From assembly GCA_029863305.1 (NCBI GenBank), contig JAOTVR010000017.1, forward strand, positions 1 through 55,409: a stretch of 55,409 nucleotides of DNA, read 5' to 3'. This document shows, piece by piece, positions 17,436 to 26,561 of this stretch; position 1 is the first letter of the stretch; each line of letters begins with the position of its first letter. The position numbers and the translations under genes were made by a program. This DNA is from Gammaproteobacteria bacterium (GTDB lineage Bacteria > Pseudomonadota > Gammaproteobacteria > Steroidobacterales > Woeseiaceae). The notes under the pieces were generated by a model. It made no database searches. It saw nothing but the letters and a program-made list of their open reading frames with translations, and was not told the DNA's origin.

Positions 17436-19113
17436 TAAACTTTCGGAATCTGTCGAGGGGAAGATCGGGCGCCTCGAGTTTCGTACGTCGCCAGAAGCGT
17501 ATCGACACTGGTCGATTGCCATCGACGGTTCCGTCGCCAGACTCGTCCTGGCCGTCGATGAGCACAGCCCCGCCGCACCCGGTTACGAGCTGAAGCTCAA
17601 TTCCTACGATATCGGCGTCGATATCGAACTTTGCGACGCAATTCAGCGGCTGCGCTTCGAGCACCCCGGCGTCAAGACCGTTGTCATCAGCTCCGGTATT
17701 CAGGGCACGTTCTGTGCTGGCGCCAACATTCGCATGCTCGGTACCTCCAGCCACTCGCACAAGGTCAATTTCTGCAAGTTCACCAATGAGACGCGCAACG
17801 CGATTGAAGACGCGAGTCATTACTCCGGGCAAACCTACATGGCGGCGCTAAACGGGACGGCAGCTGGCGGCGGTTATGAGTTGGCGCTCGCGACCGAGTA
17901 CCTGATGCTGATCGATGATGGTAACGCTGCCGTATCATTGCCGGAGGTGCCGTTGCTTGCAGTGCTGCCGGCCACAGGCGGGTTGACGCGCGTCGTTGAC
18001 AAGCGCAAGGTCCGTCGCGATCTGGCCGACGTTTTCTGCACGCTGGAAGAGGGGATGAAAGGCAAGCGCGCCGTCGAGTGGCGGCTGATTGACGAAATCG
18101 TGCCACGCTCGAAATTCGATGCATGCGTCACCAGCAAGGCGCTTGAGCTTGCCGCACTTTCGGACCGCCCTGACGGCGAAGCCGGCATAACGCTCGATCG
18201 CCTCGAACGCAGTGAGAAGGGCGATGAGATACGCTACCCGTTCGTTACAGTGCATCTCGATCGCGATCGTCGCAATGTAATCCTGGAAATCGAGGCGCCA
18301 GATCGCGATGCGCCCACCGACGTCAGTGGCATCAAGCGGCAAGGTGTCGACTTTTGGCCGCTTGCCGTTGTCCGCGCGATGGACGATGCGATTCTGCATC
18401 TGCGATTTAACGAACCGATGCTGGGCACCTTGATCATCAGAACCTCAGGGGACGGAGATCGAGTCGCCGCATACGATACGCTGCTCGATGCAAATCGGAA
18501 CGATTGGTTTGTTCGCGAGATTCTGCTGTACATGCAGCGGGTCTACAAGCGGCTCGATGTTACTTCAAGAACGACATTTGCTTTTGTTGAACAAGGCAGT
18601 TGTTTCGTCGGCATGCTGGCGGACCTGCTGTTTGCCGTGGATCGCAGTTACATGCTAAACGGGCAACTGGATGATCGTCTGCCAGCAAGAATTCAGCTCA
18701 GTGAACTCAACTTCGGCGTGTTGCGTATGGCCAACGGCCTCACGCGTCTTGAAACGCGTTTTCTCGGCGAAAAGGAGAGTCTCGATAACGCACGTGGACT
18801 CATCGGCAGGAAGCTCGAAGCGCTGCAGGCGCTCGAAGCTGGTTTGATCACACATGCACCGGATGATATCGACTGGGATGACGAAATCCGCCTGTTGCTC
18901 GAAGAGCGCGCGAGTTTTTCGCCGGACGCACTGACCGGCATGGAAGCGAACCTGAGATTTGCCGGACCGGAGACGATGGAGACGAAAATATTCGGCCGTC
19001 TGAGTGCGTGGCAGAACTGGATTTTTCAACGCCCGAATGCTGCAGGCAGTGAGGGCGCGTTAAAGCTTTACGGCACGGGTAAACGTGCCAAGTATAATCG
19101 CGGGAGAGTTTAG
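17431..19113 (+). CDS. boxC: 2,3-epoxybenzoyl-CoA dihydrolase (benzoyl-CoA-dihydrodiol lyase)
   Basis: This 560-residue BoxC has the usual length. It is a crotonase-superfamily protein with an N-terminal half containing GTFCAGANIRML and NGTAAGGGYELALATEY. The second half is divergent but related. BoxC hydrolyses the non-aromatic 2,3-epoxide of benzoyl-CoA and cleaves the ring to 3,4-dehydroadipyl-CoA semialdehyde plus formate. It is followed by boxB after two bases, the order known from Azoarcus. Genes for the semialdehyde dehydrogenase and later beta-oxidation are not in the window. The start overlaps a candidate BoxR box. Confidence 0.95.
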   Translation: MHKLSESVEGKIGRLEFRTSPEAYRHWSIAIDGSVARLVLAVDEHSPAAPGYELKLNSYDIGVDIELCDAIQRLRFEHPGVKTVVISSGIQGTFCAGANIRMLGTSSHSHKVNFCKFTNETRNAIEDASHYSGQTYMAALNGTAAGGGYELALATEYLMLIDDGNAAVSLPEVPLLAVLPATGGLTRVVDKRKVRRDLADVFCTLEEGMKGKRAVEWRLIDEIVPRSKFDACVTSKALELAALSDRPDGEAGITLDRLERSEKGDEIRYPFVTVHLDRDRRNVILEIEAPDRDAPTDVSGIKRQGVDFWPLAVVRAMDDAILHLRFNEPMLGTLIIRTSGDGDRVAAYDTLLDANRNDWFVREILLYMQRVYKRLDVTSRTTFAFVEQGSCFVGMLADLLFAVDRSYMLNGQLDDRLPARIQLSELNFGVLRMANGLTRLETRFLGEKESLDNARGLIGRKLEALQALEAGLITHAPDDIDWDDEIRLLLEERASFSPDALTGMEANLRFAGPETMETKIFGRLSAWQNWIFQRPNAAGSEGALKLYGTGKRAKYNRGRV

Positions 19114-19115
19114 TC

Positions 19116-20555
19116 ATGTCTGAAGTGGACTATGCATCATTGATTCCCAACAACGTCGACCTGGCATCCGATGTGCGACTGCAGCGCGCACTGGAAGCCT
19201 GGTACCCAAAGTACATTGACTGGTGGAAGACCATGGGGCCGGAAGGCTTCCAGGACTACGAGGTGTATTTGCGCACAGCCGTTGGCGTGGACCCAGAGGG
19301 CTGGGCGAAGTTCGGTTACGTAAGAATGCCGGAATATCGCTGGGGTATTCTGCTGGCGCCGCAGGAGCAGGGGCGCACAATCGCCTTTGGCCAGCACAAG
19401 GGTGAGCCTGTCTGGCAGGACGTACCGGGCGAATACCGTGCAATGTTGCGGCGCCTCGTCGTCATTCAGGGCGATACCGAACCCGCATCCGTCGAGCAGC
19501 AGCGGTTTCTCGGGCAGACGGCACCATCGCTGTATGACATGCGCAATGTGTTTCAGGTCAACGTCGAGGAAGGCCGTCACCTCTGGGCCATGGTCTACCT
19601 GCTGCAGAAATACTTTGGTCGCGATGGCAGGGAAGAGGCCGAAGACCTGTTATTGCGCCGCTCCGGTGATGTCGACAGGCCACGCATACTTGGCGCATTC
19701 AACGAGGCAACACCAGATTGGCTGTCGTTCTTCATGTTTACGACGTTCACGGATCGTGACGGAAAAATGCAGCTCGAGTCGTTCGCGAACTCGGGTTGGG
19801 ACCCGCTCGCACGAACCACTCGTTTCATGCTGACCGAGGAAGGTCATCACATGTTCGTTGGCCGGACCGGTGTCGAGCGCGTCATTCAGCGTACGACCGA
19901 GATCATGAACGAGAATGGCATCACGGACCCGACGGATGTCGTCGGCGTCCGTAAACACGGCGGTATCGATCTCCCGACGATTCAAAAGAAAATCAATTTC
20001 CATTATTCGGTAACGCTGGATTTATTCGGTGCCGAGATTTCGACGAATGCAGCGAATTCATTTAACGCTGGTCTAAAGGCTCGATTTCACGAGCCGCGGA
20101 TTGATGACGATCATCAGCTCGAGAACGATACCTATCCCGTAGCACGGGTTGCCGACGGCCAGATTCAGATTGTGGATGTGCCGGCATTGACCGCGATCAA
20201 TGCCCGTCTGGCGGATGACTTCATCGACGACTGCGAAAAGGTCATGAAGCGCTGGAATCGAGTGTTCCAGGCACAAGGCATCGGGTATTCGCTGTCGCTG
20301 CCGCATCGCGCCTTCAATCGTGCGGTAGGCGAGTTTGCGGACGTGTTTGTGACCGACAAGGGCGAAATCGTACCGGAGGGCGAATGGCACGATCGCAAAC
20401 ACGAGTGGCTCGCCTCGGATTCCGATCTCGAGTACATCCTGTCATTGATGCAGCTGCAAACGACACCCGGCAAGTATGCAAATTGGATCTCGGCGCCGAG
20501 GGCTGGCATCAACGGCAAGCCCGGCGACTTCGAATACGTCAAGCTGGCTGCCTGA
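19116..20555 (+). CDS. boxB: Benzoyl-CoA 2,3-epoxidase, oxygenase component
   Basis: This 479-residue class I diiron oxygenase has iron-ligand motifs VEEGRHLW near residue 150 and LTEEGHHMF near residue 239, with further conserved acids upstream. BoxB with the reductase BoxA uses O2 and NADPH to epoxidise benzoyl-CoA, starting the aerobic hybrid pathway. It is two bases behind boxC. No boxA homologue is found in the window, so the reductase must be encoded elsewhere or replaced. Its close position to bcr genes means the organism can switch between oxic and anoxic attack on the same thioester. Confidence 0.95.
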   Translation: MSEVDYASLIPNNVDLASDVRLQRALEAWYPKYIDWWKTMGPEGFQDYEVYLRTAVGVDPEGWAKFGYVRMPEYRWGILLAPQEQGRTIAFGQHKGEPVWQDVPGEYRAMLRRLVVIQGDTEPASVEQQRFLGQTAPSLYDMRNVFQVNVEEGRHLWAMVYLLQKYFGRDGREEAEDLLLRRSGDVDRPRILGAFNEATPDWLSFFMFTTFTDRDGKMQLESFANSGWDPLARTTRFMLTEEGHHMFVGRTGVERVIQRTTEIMNENGITDPTDVVGVRKHGGIDLPTIQKKINFHYSVTLDLFGAEISTNAANSFNAGLKARFHEPRIDDDHQLENDTYPVARVADGQIQIVDVPALTAINARLADDFIDDCEKVMKRWNRVFQAQGIGYSLSLPHRAFNRAVGEFADVFVTDKGEIVPEGEWHDRKHEWLASDSDLEYILSLMQLQTTPGKYANWISAPRAGINGKPGDFEYVKLAA

Positions 20556-20565
20556 GCACCCCGGC

Positions 20566-21135
20566 ATGTCGGCTGAAAAAAGACAAAAGAGTAGTGGCAA
20601 TGGCGTTCCGGACGGTATGACTGCCTCGGTTCTTAACGTCAACGGGGAAGCGTACCCGGTCGTGTTTCCGACGCATCATACGCTGCTCGAGGTCCTGCGC
20701 GAGGAATGCAATCTGACCGGCACGAAGCACGGCTGCGAGCTGGGTGAGTGCGGCGCTTGCGCCGTTCTCGTGGATGGGCAGCCGGTGCTGTCCTGCCTAC
20801 AAATTACAACGGACGTTATCGGCAAGTCGATCGAAACGGTGGAGGGATTGCAGGTCGATAACGATCTGCACCCGCTACAGGAGGCCTTCGCGGACCTTGG
20901 TGCCGCACAATGCGGCTACTGCACGCCCGGCATTCTGATGGTCGCCGAAGCACTGCTGCAGCAGGACGCCGAGCCCGACGACGACCAGATCACCGAGGCG
21001 CTTTCCGGCAATATCTGCCGTTGCACCGGATACAAGCGCATCATTGAAGCCGTCAAATGGGCTGCAGCGAAGAAACGAGGCGACGACTGGCGGCCTGCTG
21101 ATGAGTTGTTCTCCGGTCACGAAATTCCGCAATAG
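20566..21135 (+). CDS. hcrC: 4-hydroxybenzoyl-CoA reductase, small [2Fe-2S] subunit
   Basis: This small subunit of the xanthine oxidase family carries two [2Fe-2S] clusters. One is the plant-type HGCELGECGACAVLVDG ending PVLSC. The other is CGYCTPG with CRCTGYKR. The best-supported start is ATG 20566, ten bases after boxB, giving 189 residues. ATG 20617 would give 172, nearer the 161 of Thauera HcrC, and cannot be excluded. HcrC passes electrons from the molybdenum site in HcrA toward the FAD and [4Fe-4S] of HcrB. A [GGGATT] spacer leads to hcrA. Cotranscription with boxCB is likely. Confidence 0.88.
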   Translation: MSAEKRQKSSGNGVPDGMTASVLNVNGEAYPVVFPTHHTLLEVLREECNLTGTKHGCELGECGACAVLVDGQPVLSCLQITTDVIGKSIETVEGLQVDNDLHPLQEAFADLGAAQCGYCTPGILMVAEALLQQDAEPDDDQITEALSGNICRCTGYKRIIEAVKWAAAKKRGDDWRPADELFSGHEIPQ

Positions 21136-21144
21136 GGATTCACT

Positions 21145-23703
21145 GTGGTCAAAGTCTATTCAGTACCGCCAGACGAACGCCCGGGCGAAACAGCTAGCGA
21201 GCTCAGGATAGTCGGTAAGCCGTTCCGTCGCGTGGATGGTCGAGCGAAAGTGACTGGTCAGACGCGTTTCGCCGATGATCTGCAATTCCCGCGCATGGTG
21301 CATATCAAGCTTGTTCGAAGTACGGTTGCGCACGCCCGAATCAGGAACATCGATTTGTCGGCAGCTCTCGCGATGGATGGCATCGTCGGGACGTTGGTCG
21401 GTGAAGAATTACCGAATTCGTTCGGCATCATGCCGGTTTCGGAAGACGAATATGCGCTGGCTATCGATACCGTGCGCTTCGTCGGCGACCCATTGGCGGC
21501 AATCGCAGCTGTCTCCGAGGACATCGCCCATGCGGCAGCACTTGCCGTAATCGTCGAGTATGAGCCTTTGGCGACGATTGCCAGTGTCGCCGAAGCACTC
21601 ACAACACCCGAGCCGCAGATTCACGAGTATGCGGACGAGGGCAACATCCACAAGAAGGTCTCGCTAAAGTTTGGCGATGTGGAAGGAGGCTTTGAAGAAG
21701 CGGATCTGATCCTCGAAGACGATTTCTTCTATGAGGGCTCTAACCACCTCGCCCTCGAGCAGCATTCCTCCCTTGCTGTCGCCGAAGACGATGATCGCGT
21801 CACGGTGTACTCATCGACGCAATGCCCGCACTACGTGCATCGTGCACTGTCTAAAACGCTGGACATTCCGGCGTCGCGCATCCGGGTCATTGCGTGTTCG
21901 AACGGTGGTGGGTTCGGTGGCAAGAGCGATCCCTTCAACCACGAAATCATCGTTGCCAAAATGGCGCTCAAGCTCGGCCGCCCGGCAAAGATAACGCTGA
22001 CCCGCGAAGAGGTGTTTTATTGCCATCGCGGCCGTCATCCAGTGCAGATGCACCTGAAAACCGGGTTCCGCAAAGACGGCACGATGACCTCACAGCACCT
22101 GCAAACCACGCTGGATGGTGGTGCATTCGGCAGTTATGGCGTTGCCAGTACTTTTTACACTGGTGCGCTGCAGACAACGACCTACAAGTTACCGCACTAC
22201 TGGTTCGAAGGCGCGCGCGCGTTCACAAATAAACCCCCTTGCGGACCAAAGCGAGGTCACGGTACGCCGCAGCCGCGGTTCGCTTATGAGGTTCAACTCG
22301 ACAAGGCAGCACATGAACTCGGCATCGATCCTGCCGATCTGCGCCTGCGAAACCTCGTGGAAGCCGACACCATCACCGCCAACTGGCTGCAAATCGGCAC
22401 GATCGGGCTGAAGGAATGTATCGATGCTGTCGTCAAAGGCAGCGGCTGGAAAGAACATTACGGCAGGCTGCCCGAGGGTCGTGGGCTCGGCATCGCCTGC
22501 AGCGCGTATATGACAGGGGCCGGGCTGCCAATCTACTGGAATCACATGCCGCAGTCAGGCGTGCAGATCAAACTCGATCGCAGCGGAAATGTTGCCGTGT
22601 TCTGCGGCGAAACTGAACTGGGGCAGGGTTCGGACAGCATTCTTACCGCCGTGGTCGCCGAGGTCCTCGGCATCGGCCTGAAAGATATTCGATTGTGTGT
22701 CGGCGATACGGACCTGACGCCGGTCGATCTCGGCAGCTACTCGTCACGAGTGACGCTGATGGTTGGCCAGGCCGCGAAGCAGGCGGCTGAGAAAGCACGT
22801 GACAAGATTGCCGAAGCTGTCAGCGAACACATGGAAGTAGCCATGGAGTCTCTGGTGTTTGCCGACGGACAGGTATTCCCCGCGCACGAACCGAAGCAGC
22901 GCATCGGGTTCAATGAAGCCGTGGTGATCGCCGAGTCCCGTTTCGGCACGCTTGGCACAACCGGCTCCTATATACCGCCGCGCGCTCCGGGACGATTCCG
23001 CGGCTCGGGTGTGGGACCGTCGCCGACTTATTCGTACTCGGCGGCCGTCCTGGCGGTGCGCGTCGACCCCGAGACCGGCGTGTACGACATCGACAGAGTC
23101 TGGATCGCGCACGATATCGGACGCGCATTGAATCCGGTGCTTGCACTCGGGCAAATCGAGGGCAGCGTCTACATGGGACTCGGTGAGGCGATGATGGAAG
23201 AGCAGGCGTTCCGCCGTTTGCCGAAGCGCCTGTCATCTGCGCTGGTGCACAAGATGCCGTCGATGCTCGAATACAAAAGCCTCGGCTTTCACGACATGCC
23301 GGAGATGACGTGCTACTTGATCGAGACTGACGACGTGCGCGGGCCCTATGGCGCAAAGGAAGCCGGCCAGGGGCCCTTGTTGCCGATCATGCCGGCGTTG
23401 TCCAATGCCATCTTCGACGCCGTCGGCGTGCGCGTCGATCAGGTGCCGATCCACCCCGAGCTCGTGTTGAAAGGCCTGCAAGCGAAGCGGCAAGGTCGCG
23501 AGGCACGCGTTGGGCCCGAGAAATTTCCGGATATCAATTATGGCGAGCCACTCATCGTGCACACGCCGGGGCAGGGTGGCGATGGGCGTGCCGCGAACGA
23601 CCCAAAGGCAAGTCGCAAAGGCGTTCGTTCGGCGTCAGGGACGATGAAGGACCGTGACGAGGCTTTGAAGGAGCACAGCAGTGCTACGCTTACCACCGAT
23701 TAG
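21145..23703 (+). CDS. hcrA: 4-hydroxybenzoyl-CoA reductase, molybdopterin subunit
   Basis: This 852-residue molybdenum hydroxylase large subunit begins with GTG at 21145. The N-terminal domain has GKPFRRVDGRAKVTGQTRFADD. The Mo-cofactor motifs are NGGGFGGKSDPF, ETELGQGSD and GPYGAKEAGQGP with the active-site glutamate. Reading with HcrB and HcrC, it reductively removes the 4-hydroxyl of 4-hydroxybenzoyl-CoA as water, giving benzoyl-CoA. It is about 80 residues longer than the Thauera enzyme. A short N-terminal lead and a hydrophilic C-terminal tail after residue 770 account for this. It overlaps hcrB by 23 bp. Confidence 0.9.
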   Translation: MVKVYSVPPDERPGETASELRIVGKPFRRVDGRAKVTGQTRFADDLQFPRMVHIKLVRSTVAHARIRNIDLSAALAMDGIVGTLVGEELPNSFGIMPVSEDEYALAIDTVRFVGDPLAAIAAVSEDIAHAAALAVIVEYEPLATIASVAEALTTPEPQIHEYADEGNIHKKVSLKFGDVEGGFEEADLILEDDFFYEGSNHLALEQHSSLAVAEDDDRVTVYSSTQCPHYVHRALSKTLDIPASRIRVIACSNGGGFGGKSDPFNHEIIVAKMALKLGRPAKITLTREEVFYCHRGRHPVQMHLKTGFRKDGTMTSQHLQTTLDGGAFGSYGVASTFYTGALQTTTYKLPHYWFEGARAFTNKPPCGPKRGHGTPQPRFAYEVQLDKAAHELGIDPADLRLRNLVEADTITANWLQIGTIGLKECIDAVVKGSGWKEHYGRLPEGRGLGIACSAYMTGAGLPIYWNHMPQSGVQIKLDRSGNVAVFCGETELGQGSDSILTAVVAEVLGIGLKDIRLCVGDTDLTPVDLGSYSSRVTLMVGQAAKQAAEKARDKIAEAVSEHMEVAMESLVFADGQVFPAHEPKQRIGFNEAVVIAESRFGTLGTTGSYIPPRAPGRFRGSGVGPSPTYSYSAAVLAVRVDPETGVYDIDRVWIAHDIGRALNPVLALGQIEGSVYMGLGEAMMEEQAFRRLPKRLSSALVHKMPSMLEYKSLGFHDMPEMTCYLIETDDVRGPYGAKEAGQGPLLPIMPALSNAIFDAVGVRVDQVPIHPELVLKGLQAKRQGREARVGPEKFPDINYGEPLIVHTPGQGGDGRAANDPKASRKGVRSASGTMKDRDEALKEHSSATLTTD

Positions 23704-24709
23704 AATCGAGGCGCCGGACACGCTTCAGGACGCGGCGCAGTTGCTGAGCAATGGCAACACACGCCTTGTTGCCGGAGGTACCGACTTGTGGCCCAACATG
23801 AAACGGCGACATCAGCAGGCGGACACCGTCGTCAGTCTGATGTCGATTCCCGAACTGGATGTCATCGATAATGGCAAGACGAATACTCGCATCGGCGCGA
23901 CGGCAACCCTGGCTGACGTCATACGCGACGACGAGGTCCGGCGGCGATTCCCGGCGTTCGCAAAAGCCGTGGCGTCGATCTCGTCACCGCCCCTGAGGAA
24001 CATGGGCACGATCGGCGGCAATTTGTGCGTCGATACACGATGTACTTACTACAACCAGACCGAAGAATGGCGCCGTTCGATTGATTACTGCCTCAAGGAA
24101 GAGGGACAGATCTGCTGGGTCGCAACCAAATCGCCACGCTGCTGGGCGCACACGGCCAGTGACTCGGCACCGATTCTGTGTGCCCTCGATGCACGGGTGA
24201 CACTTGTCTCGTCTACGGGTGAGCGCGAACTGCCGCTCAAGGACATGTACGTGGACGACGGCATCGATTATCTCGCCAAGAGAGCCGATGAGATTCTGAC
24301 CGAGCTGACTATTCCGGCTGCAAGTGACGATTCTCAGTGCCGGTCTGCGTTCTGGAAACTGCGACGACGCGGCTCTATAGATTTCTCGACGATGTCCGTC
24401 GCCGTTGCCGTCTGGACTGACGACAGCGATGTTGTTACTCGCGCCACGATGTATCTGGGAGCCGTCGGGGCGGCTCCGATGCCGGTTGCCGAAGTCGATG
24501 CGGTGCTCGTCGGCAACAAGATCAGCAAAGATCGTATTGCGGAAATTGCGCATGTCGCGCATCAAATCGCGCGTCCGATGGACAATACCGATTTCACGGC
24601 ATCCTGGCGTGGCAAGATGACGGAGCAATATGTAACGGCTGCGCTGCGCGAGATTGCGGGGATGCCGCCGCTGCACATGCAGCCGCGTCACAGGCTCAGG
24701 GTCATTTGA
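23681..24709 (+). CDS. hcrB: 4-hydroxybenzoyl-CoA reductase, FAD/[4Fe-4S] subunit
   Basis: This 342-residue FAD subunit (CO dehydrogenase flavoprotein family) has the VAGGTDLWPNMKR loop and the GTIGGN motif. Between residues 121 and 154 lies the extra loop unique to 4-hydroxybenzoyl-CoA reductase, with cysteines at 121, 137, 145 and 154. Their spacing agrees with the [4Fe-4S] ligands described for Thauera HcrB. The cluster lets ferredoxin feed electrons backward through the enzyme. This loop is what separates the set from ordinary xanthine oxidase-type hydroxylases. The start is GTG at 23681. It converges on the aryl-CoA ligase gene 12 bp away. Confidence 0.93.
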   Translation: MLRLPPIRIEAPDTLQDAAQLLSNGNTRLVAGGTDLWPNMKRRHQQADTVVSLMSIPELDVIDNGKTNTRIGATATLADVIRDDEVRRRFPAFAKAVASISSPPLRNMGTIGGNLCVDTRCTYYNQTEEWRRSIDYCLKEEGQICWVATKSPRCWAHTASDSAPILCALDARVTLVSSTGERELPLKDMYVDDGIDYLAKRADEILTELTIPAASDDSQCRSAFWKLRRRGSIDFSTMSVAVAVWTDDSDVVTRATMYLGAVGAAPMPVAEVDAVLVGNKISKDRIAEIAHVAHQIARPMDNTDFTASWRGKMTEQYVTAALREIAGMPPLHMQPRHRLRVI

Positions 24710-24721
24710 TTCCGGCGCTGC

Positions 24722-26554
24722 CTAGTTGACCACAAGCACCGCAGCATCATCGCTGTAGAGTTTCTCCACCAGCGCGTGCCGTCGCTCCAGAACGGCGCGT
24801 TGATTGACATAGCCCTTGTCGGTGATTTCACCGGCGTCGATACTAAGAGGTTCATCGAGAAACAACAGGCGGGCGATACGCGTGCTCGAGGCCGGGTTCT
24901 GCAAATTGTATGCAGCAAGGCATTTCTGCAATGTCTGTCTGACCGTCGCATTGGCTTGCAGTTCGGTTAATGGCGTGTCGCTGCTGAGGGCTGCGATCCG
25001 GGCCATCCCCGCGACGTTCGGTATGATCAGCAAACCGACTTCGTCACGGTCGTGCCCTGTCACGACGGCATCCTGAATCACTTCGGCGCAAGCGGATATC
25101 GCGGCGACCCTTACCATTCCCGTACTGACCCAAGAGCCAGTAAGCAACTTGAAGTCTTCGGCGACACGTCCGTCGAACAATATGCCCTTGGCCGGGTCGT
25201 CAGGATCGACAAATTTGCCGGCATCGCCGGTCTTGTAGAATCCATCCTCGTCGAAGGCCTCATCCGTCAGATCGTCGCGCCTGAAGTAGCCAGGTGTCAT
25301 GCAGGGACCGCGCAGCCGCAGTTCCATTTTGTCGTTGCTCGGCAGCATTTTCAGCTCGGTTCCCGGCACCGGCAGGCCGATGACGCCGGCCTGGGTACTG
25401 GGGAAATGGACGCTGGTGGCGAGTGGTGCCGACTCTGTCAGGCCCCATGCCGAGGTCATCGCGACTTTTCGACCAATTGCTGCAAGCGAGAGGCTCTCAA
25501 TGCGCTCCCAGAGATCCTGGGGCAGTGCCGCGGCCGCGTAAAAGATCGTATCGAGGTTTGAAAAGAAACGGTCGCGAAGATCCGCGTCGTTTTCGAGATA
25601 CGGCGCCAGCATCTGAAAACCGCGAGGCACATTGAAATAAACGGTTGGTGCGATCTCGCGCAGGTTGGCAATGGTGGCCTCGAACATGCCCGGGGCCGGC
25701 TTGCCGCTATCGATGTAGAGTGTTCCACCGTTGCGCAGAATCATATTGAAGTTGTGGTTTCCGCCGAAGGTGTGATTCCAGGGGAGCCAATCGACGAGCA
25801 CGGGAGGTCGACAGGTGATAAACGGCCAGACCTGAGCCATCGCCTGCTGGTTGGAGCACATCATGCGATGCGTGTTGATAACGCCCTTCGGCATGCCGGT
25901 CGATCCGGATGTAAACAGGATCTTTGCGACCGTGTCCGGTCCGACCCTTGAGAATGCTGCGTCAACGGCCTGTGTCGCTCGCGTTTCGAGCAACTCATCT
26001 ATCCGTACCGCATCGACTCCGTCAGGTACCTTGTCCTTGACGACGACCGTGACGTCATGCAGATCCAGCGCGGACAGCGCGTTTCGAAACATCTCTCCGT
26101 CGGATGCAAACACAACTTTCGGCCGCAGCAAGTCGAAAACATACCGGAGTTTGCCGAAATCCTGGGACATCAACGAGTAGGCCGGTGACACGGGCGCCAC
26201 GGGGAAGCCGACGAGCATGGCAGCAAGCTGCAACAGGCCATTGTCAATGCTGTTCTGAGAAAGAATCATGACCGGCCGGTCTGCGCTTACGCCGCGATCA
26301 ATCAATTCCTGCGCCAGTGCCCGGACCAAACTGATTGCATCGCCATAGGTAAGACGGCGCCACTCGCCCGTTGCCGATCGCTCGGCAATGAATGTCCGCT
26401 CTGCTGCCTGTTTCGCCCAATCAACGAGGTACAGGCACAGATTTGCCGCGTACGGCTCCAGCCTCTGGGGAGAGCGCAAAATCAGCCCGCCGTCCGGAAG
26501 GTGTTCGATGTCCACCTTTGCGGGGGCAAATTCCGGGTTCGTGCTTATTGCCAT
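24722..26554 (-). CDS. Aryl-CoA ligase of the feruloyl-CoA synthase type
   Basis: This 610-residue adenylate-forming enzyme has ATP loop ILFTSGSTGMPKGVINTH near residue 212, SAWGLTESAP, and the feruloyl-CoA synthase-like entry block ILSQNSIDNGLLQLAAM with PVSPAYSLMS. It is the last gene of the aminomutase-aminotransferase-thiolase operon, seven bases after the thiolase. In that context the expected substrate is a 3-aryl-3-oxopropanoate (benzoylacetate or its 4-hydroxy form), made into its CoA ester for thiolysis, as in acetophenone degradation. Direct activation of cinnamate, coumarate or ferulate is the main alternative. No enoyl-CoA hydratase or 3-hydroxyacyl dehydrogenase lies beside it to complete that route. 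Confidence 0.85.
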   Translation of the reverse strand: MAISTNPEFAPAKVDIEHLPDGGLILRSPQRLEPYAANLCLYLVDWAKQAAERTFIAERSATGEWRRLTYGDAISLVRALAQELIDRGVSADRPVMILSQNSIDNGLLQLAAMLVGFPVAPVSPAYSLMSQDFGKLRYVFDLLRPKVVFASDGEMFRNALSALDLHDVTVVVKDKVPDGVDAVRIDELLETRATQAVDAAFSRVGPDTVAKILFTSGSTGMPKGVINTHRMMCSNQQAMAQVWPFITCRPPVLVDWLPWNHTFGGNHNFNMILRNGGTLYIDSGKPAPGMFEATIANLREIAPTVYFNVPRGFQMLAPYLENDADLRDRFFSNLDTIFYAAAALPQDLWERIESLSLAAIGRKVAMTSAWGLTESAPLATSVHFPSTQAGVIGLPVPGTELKMLPSNDKMELRLRGPCMTPGYFRRDDLTDEAFDEDGFYKTGDAGKFVDPDDPAKGILFDGRVAEDFKLLTGSWVSTGMVRVAAISACAEVIQDAVVTGHDRDEVGLLIIPNVAGMARIAALSSDTPLTELQANATVRQTLQKCLAAYNLQNPASSTRIARLLFLDEPLSIDAGEITDKGYVNQRAVLERRHALVEKLYSDDAAVLVVN

Positions 26555-26561
26555 GGACCAG

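Noticed and set aside
21145..24709. Xanthine dehydrogenase or CO dehydrogenase
   Set aside because: The four-cysteine [4Fe-4S] loop in the FAD subunit (121, 137, 145, 154) is specific to 4-hydroxybenzoyl-CoA reductase.
24722..26554. Simple ferulate/coumarate degradation via feruloyl-CoA synthase
   Set aside because: The ligase looks like feruloyl-CoA synthase, but no hydratase-lyase, vanillin dehydrogenase or beta-oxidation genes are next to it. The operon instead has an aminotransferase and a thiolase. Kept only as an alternative substrate range.
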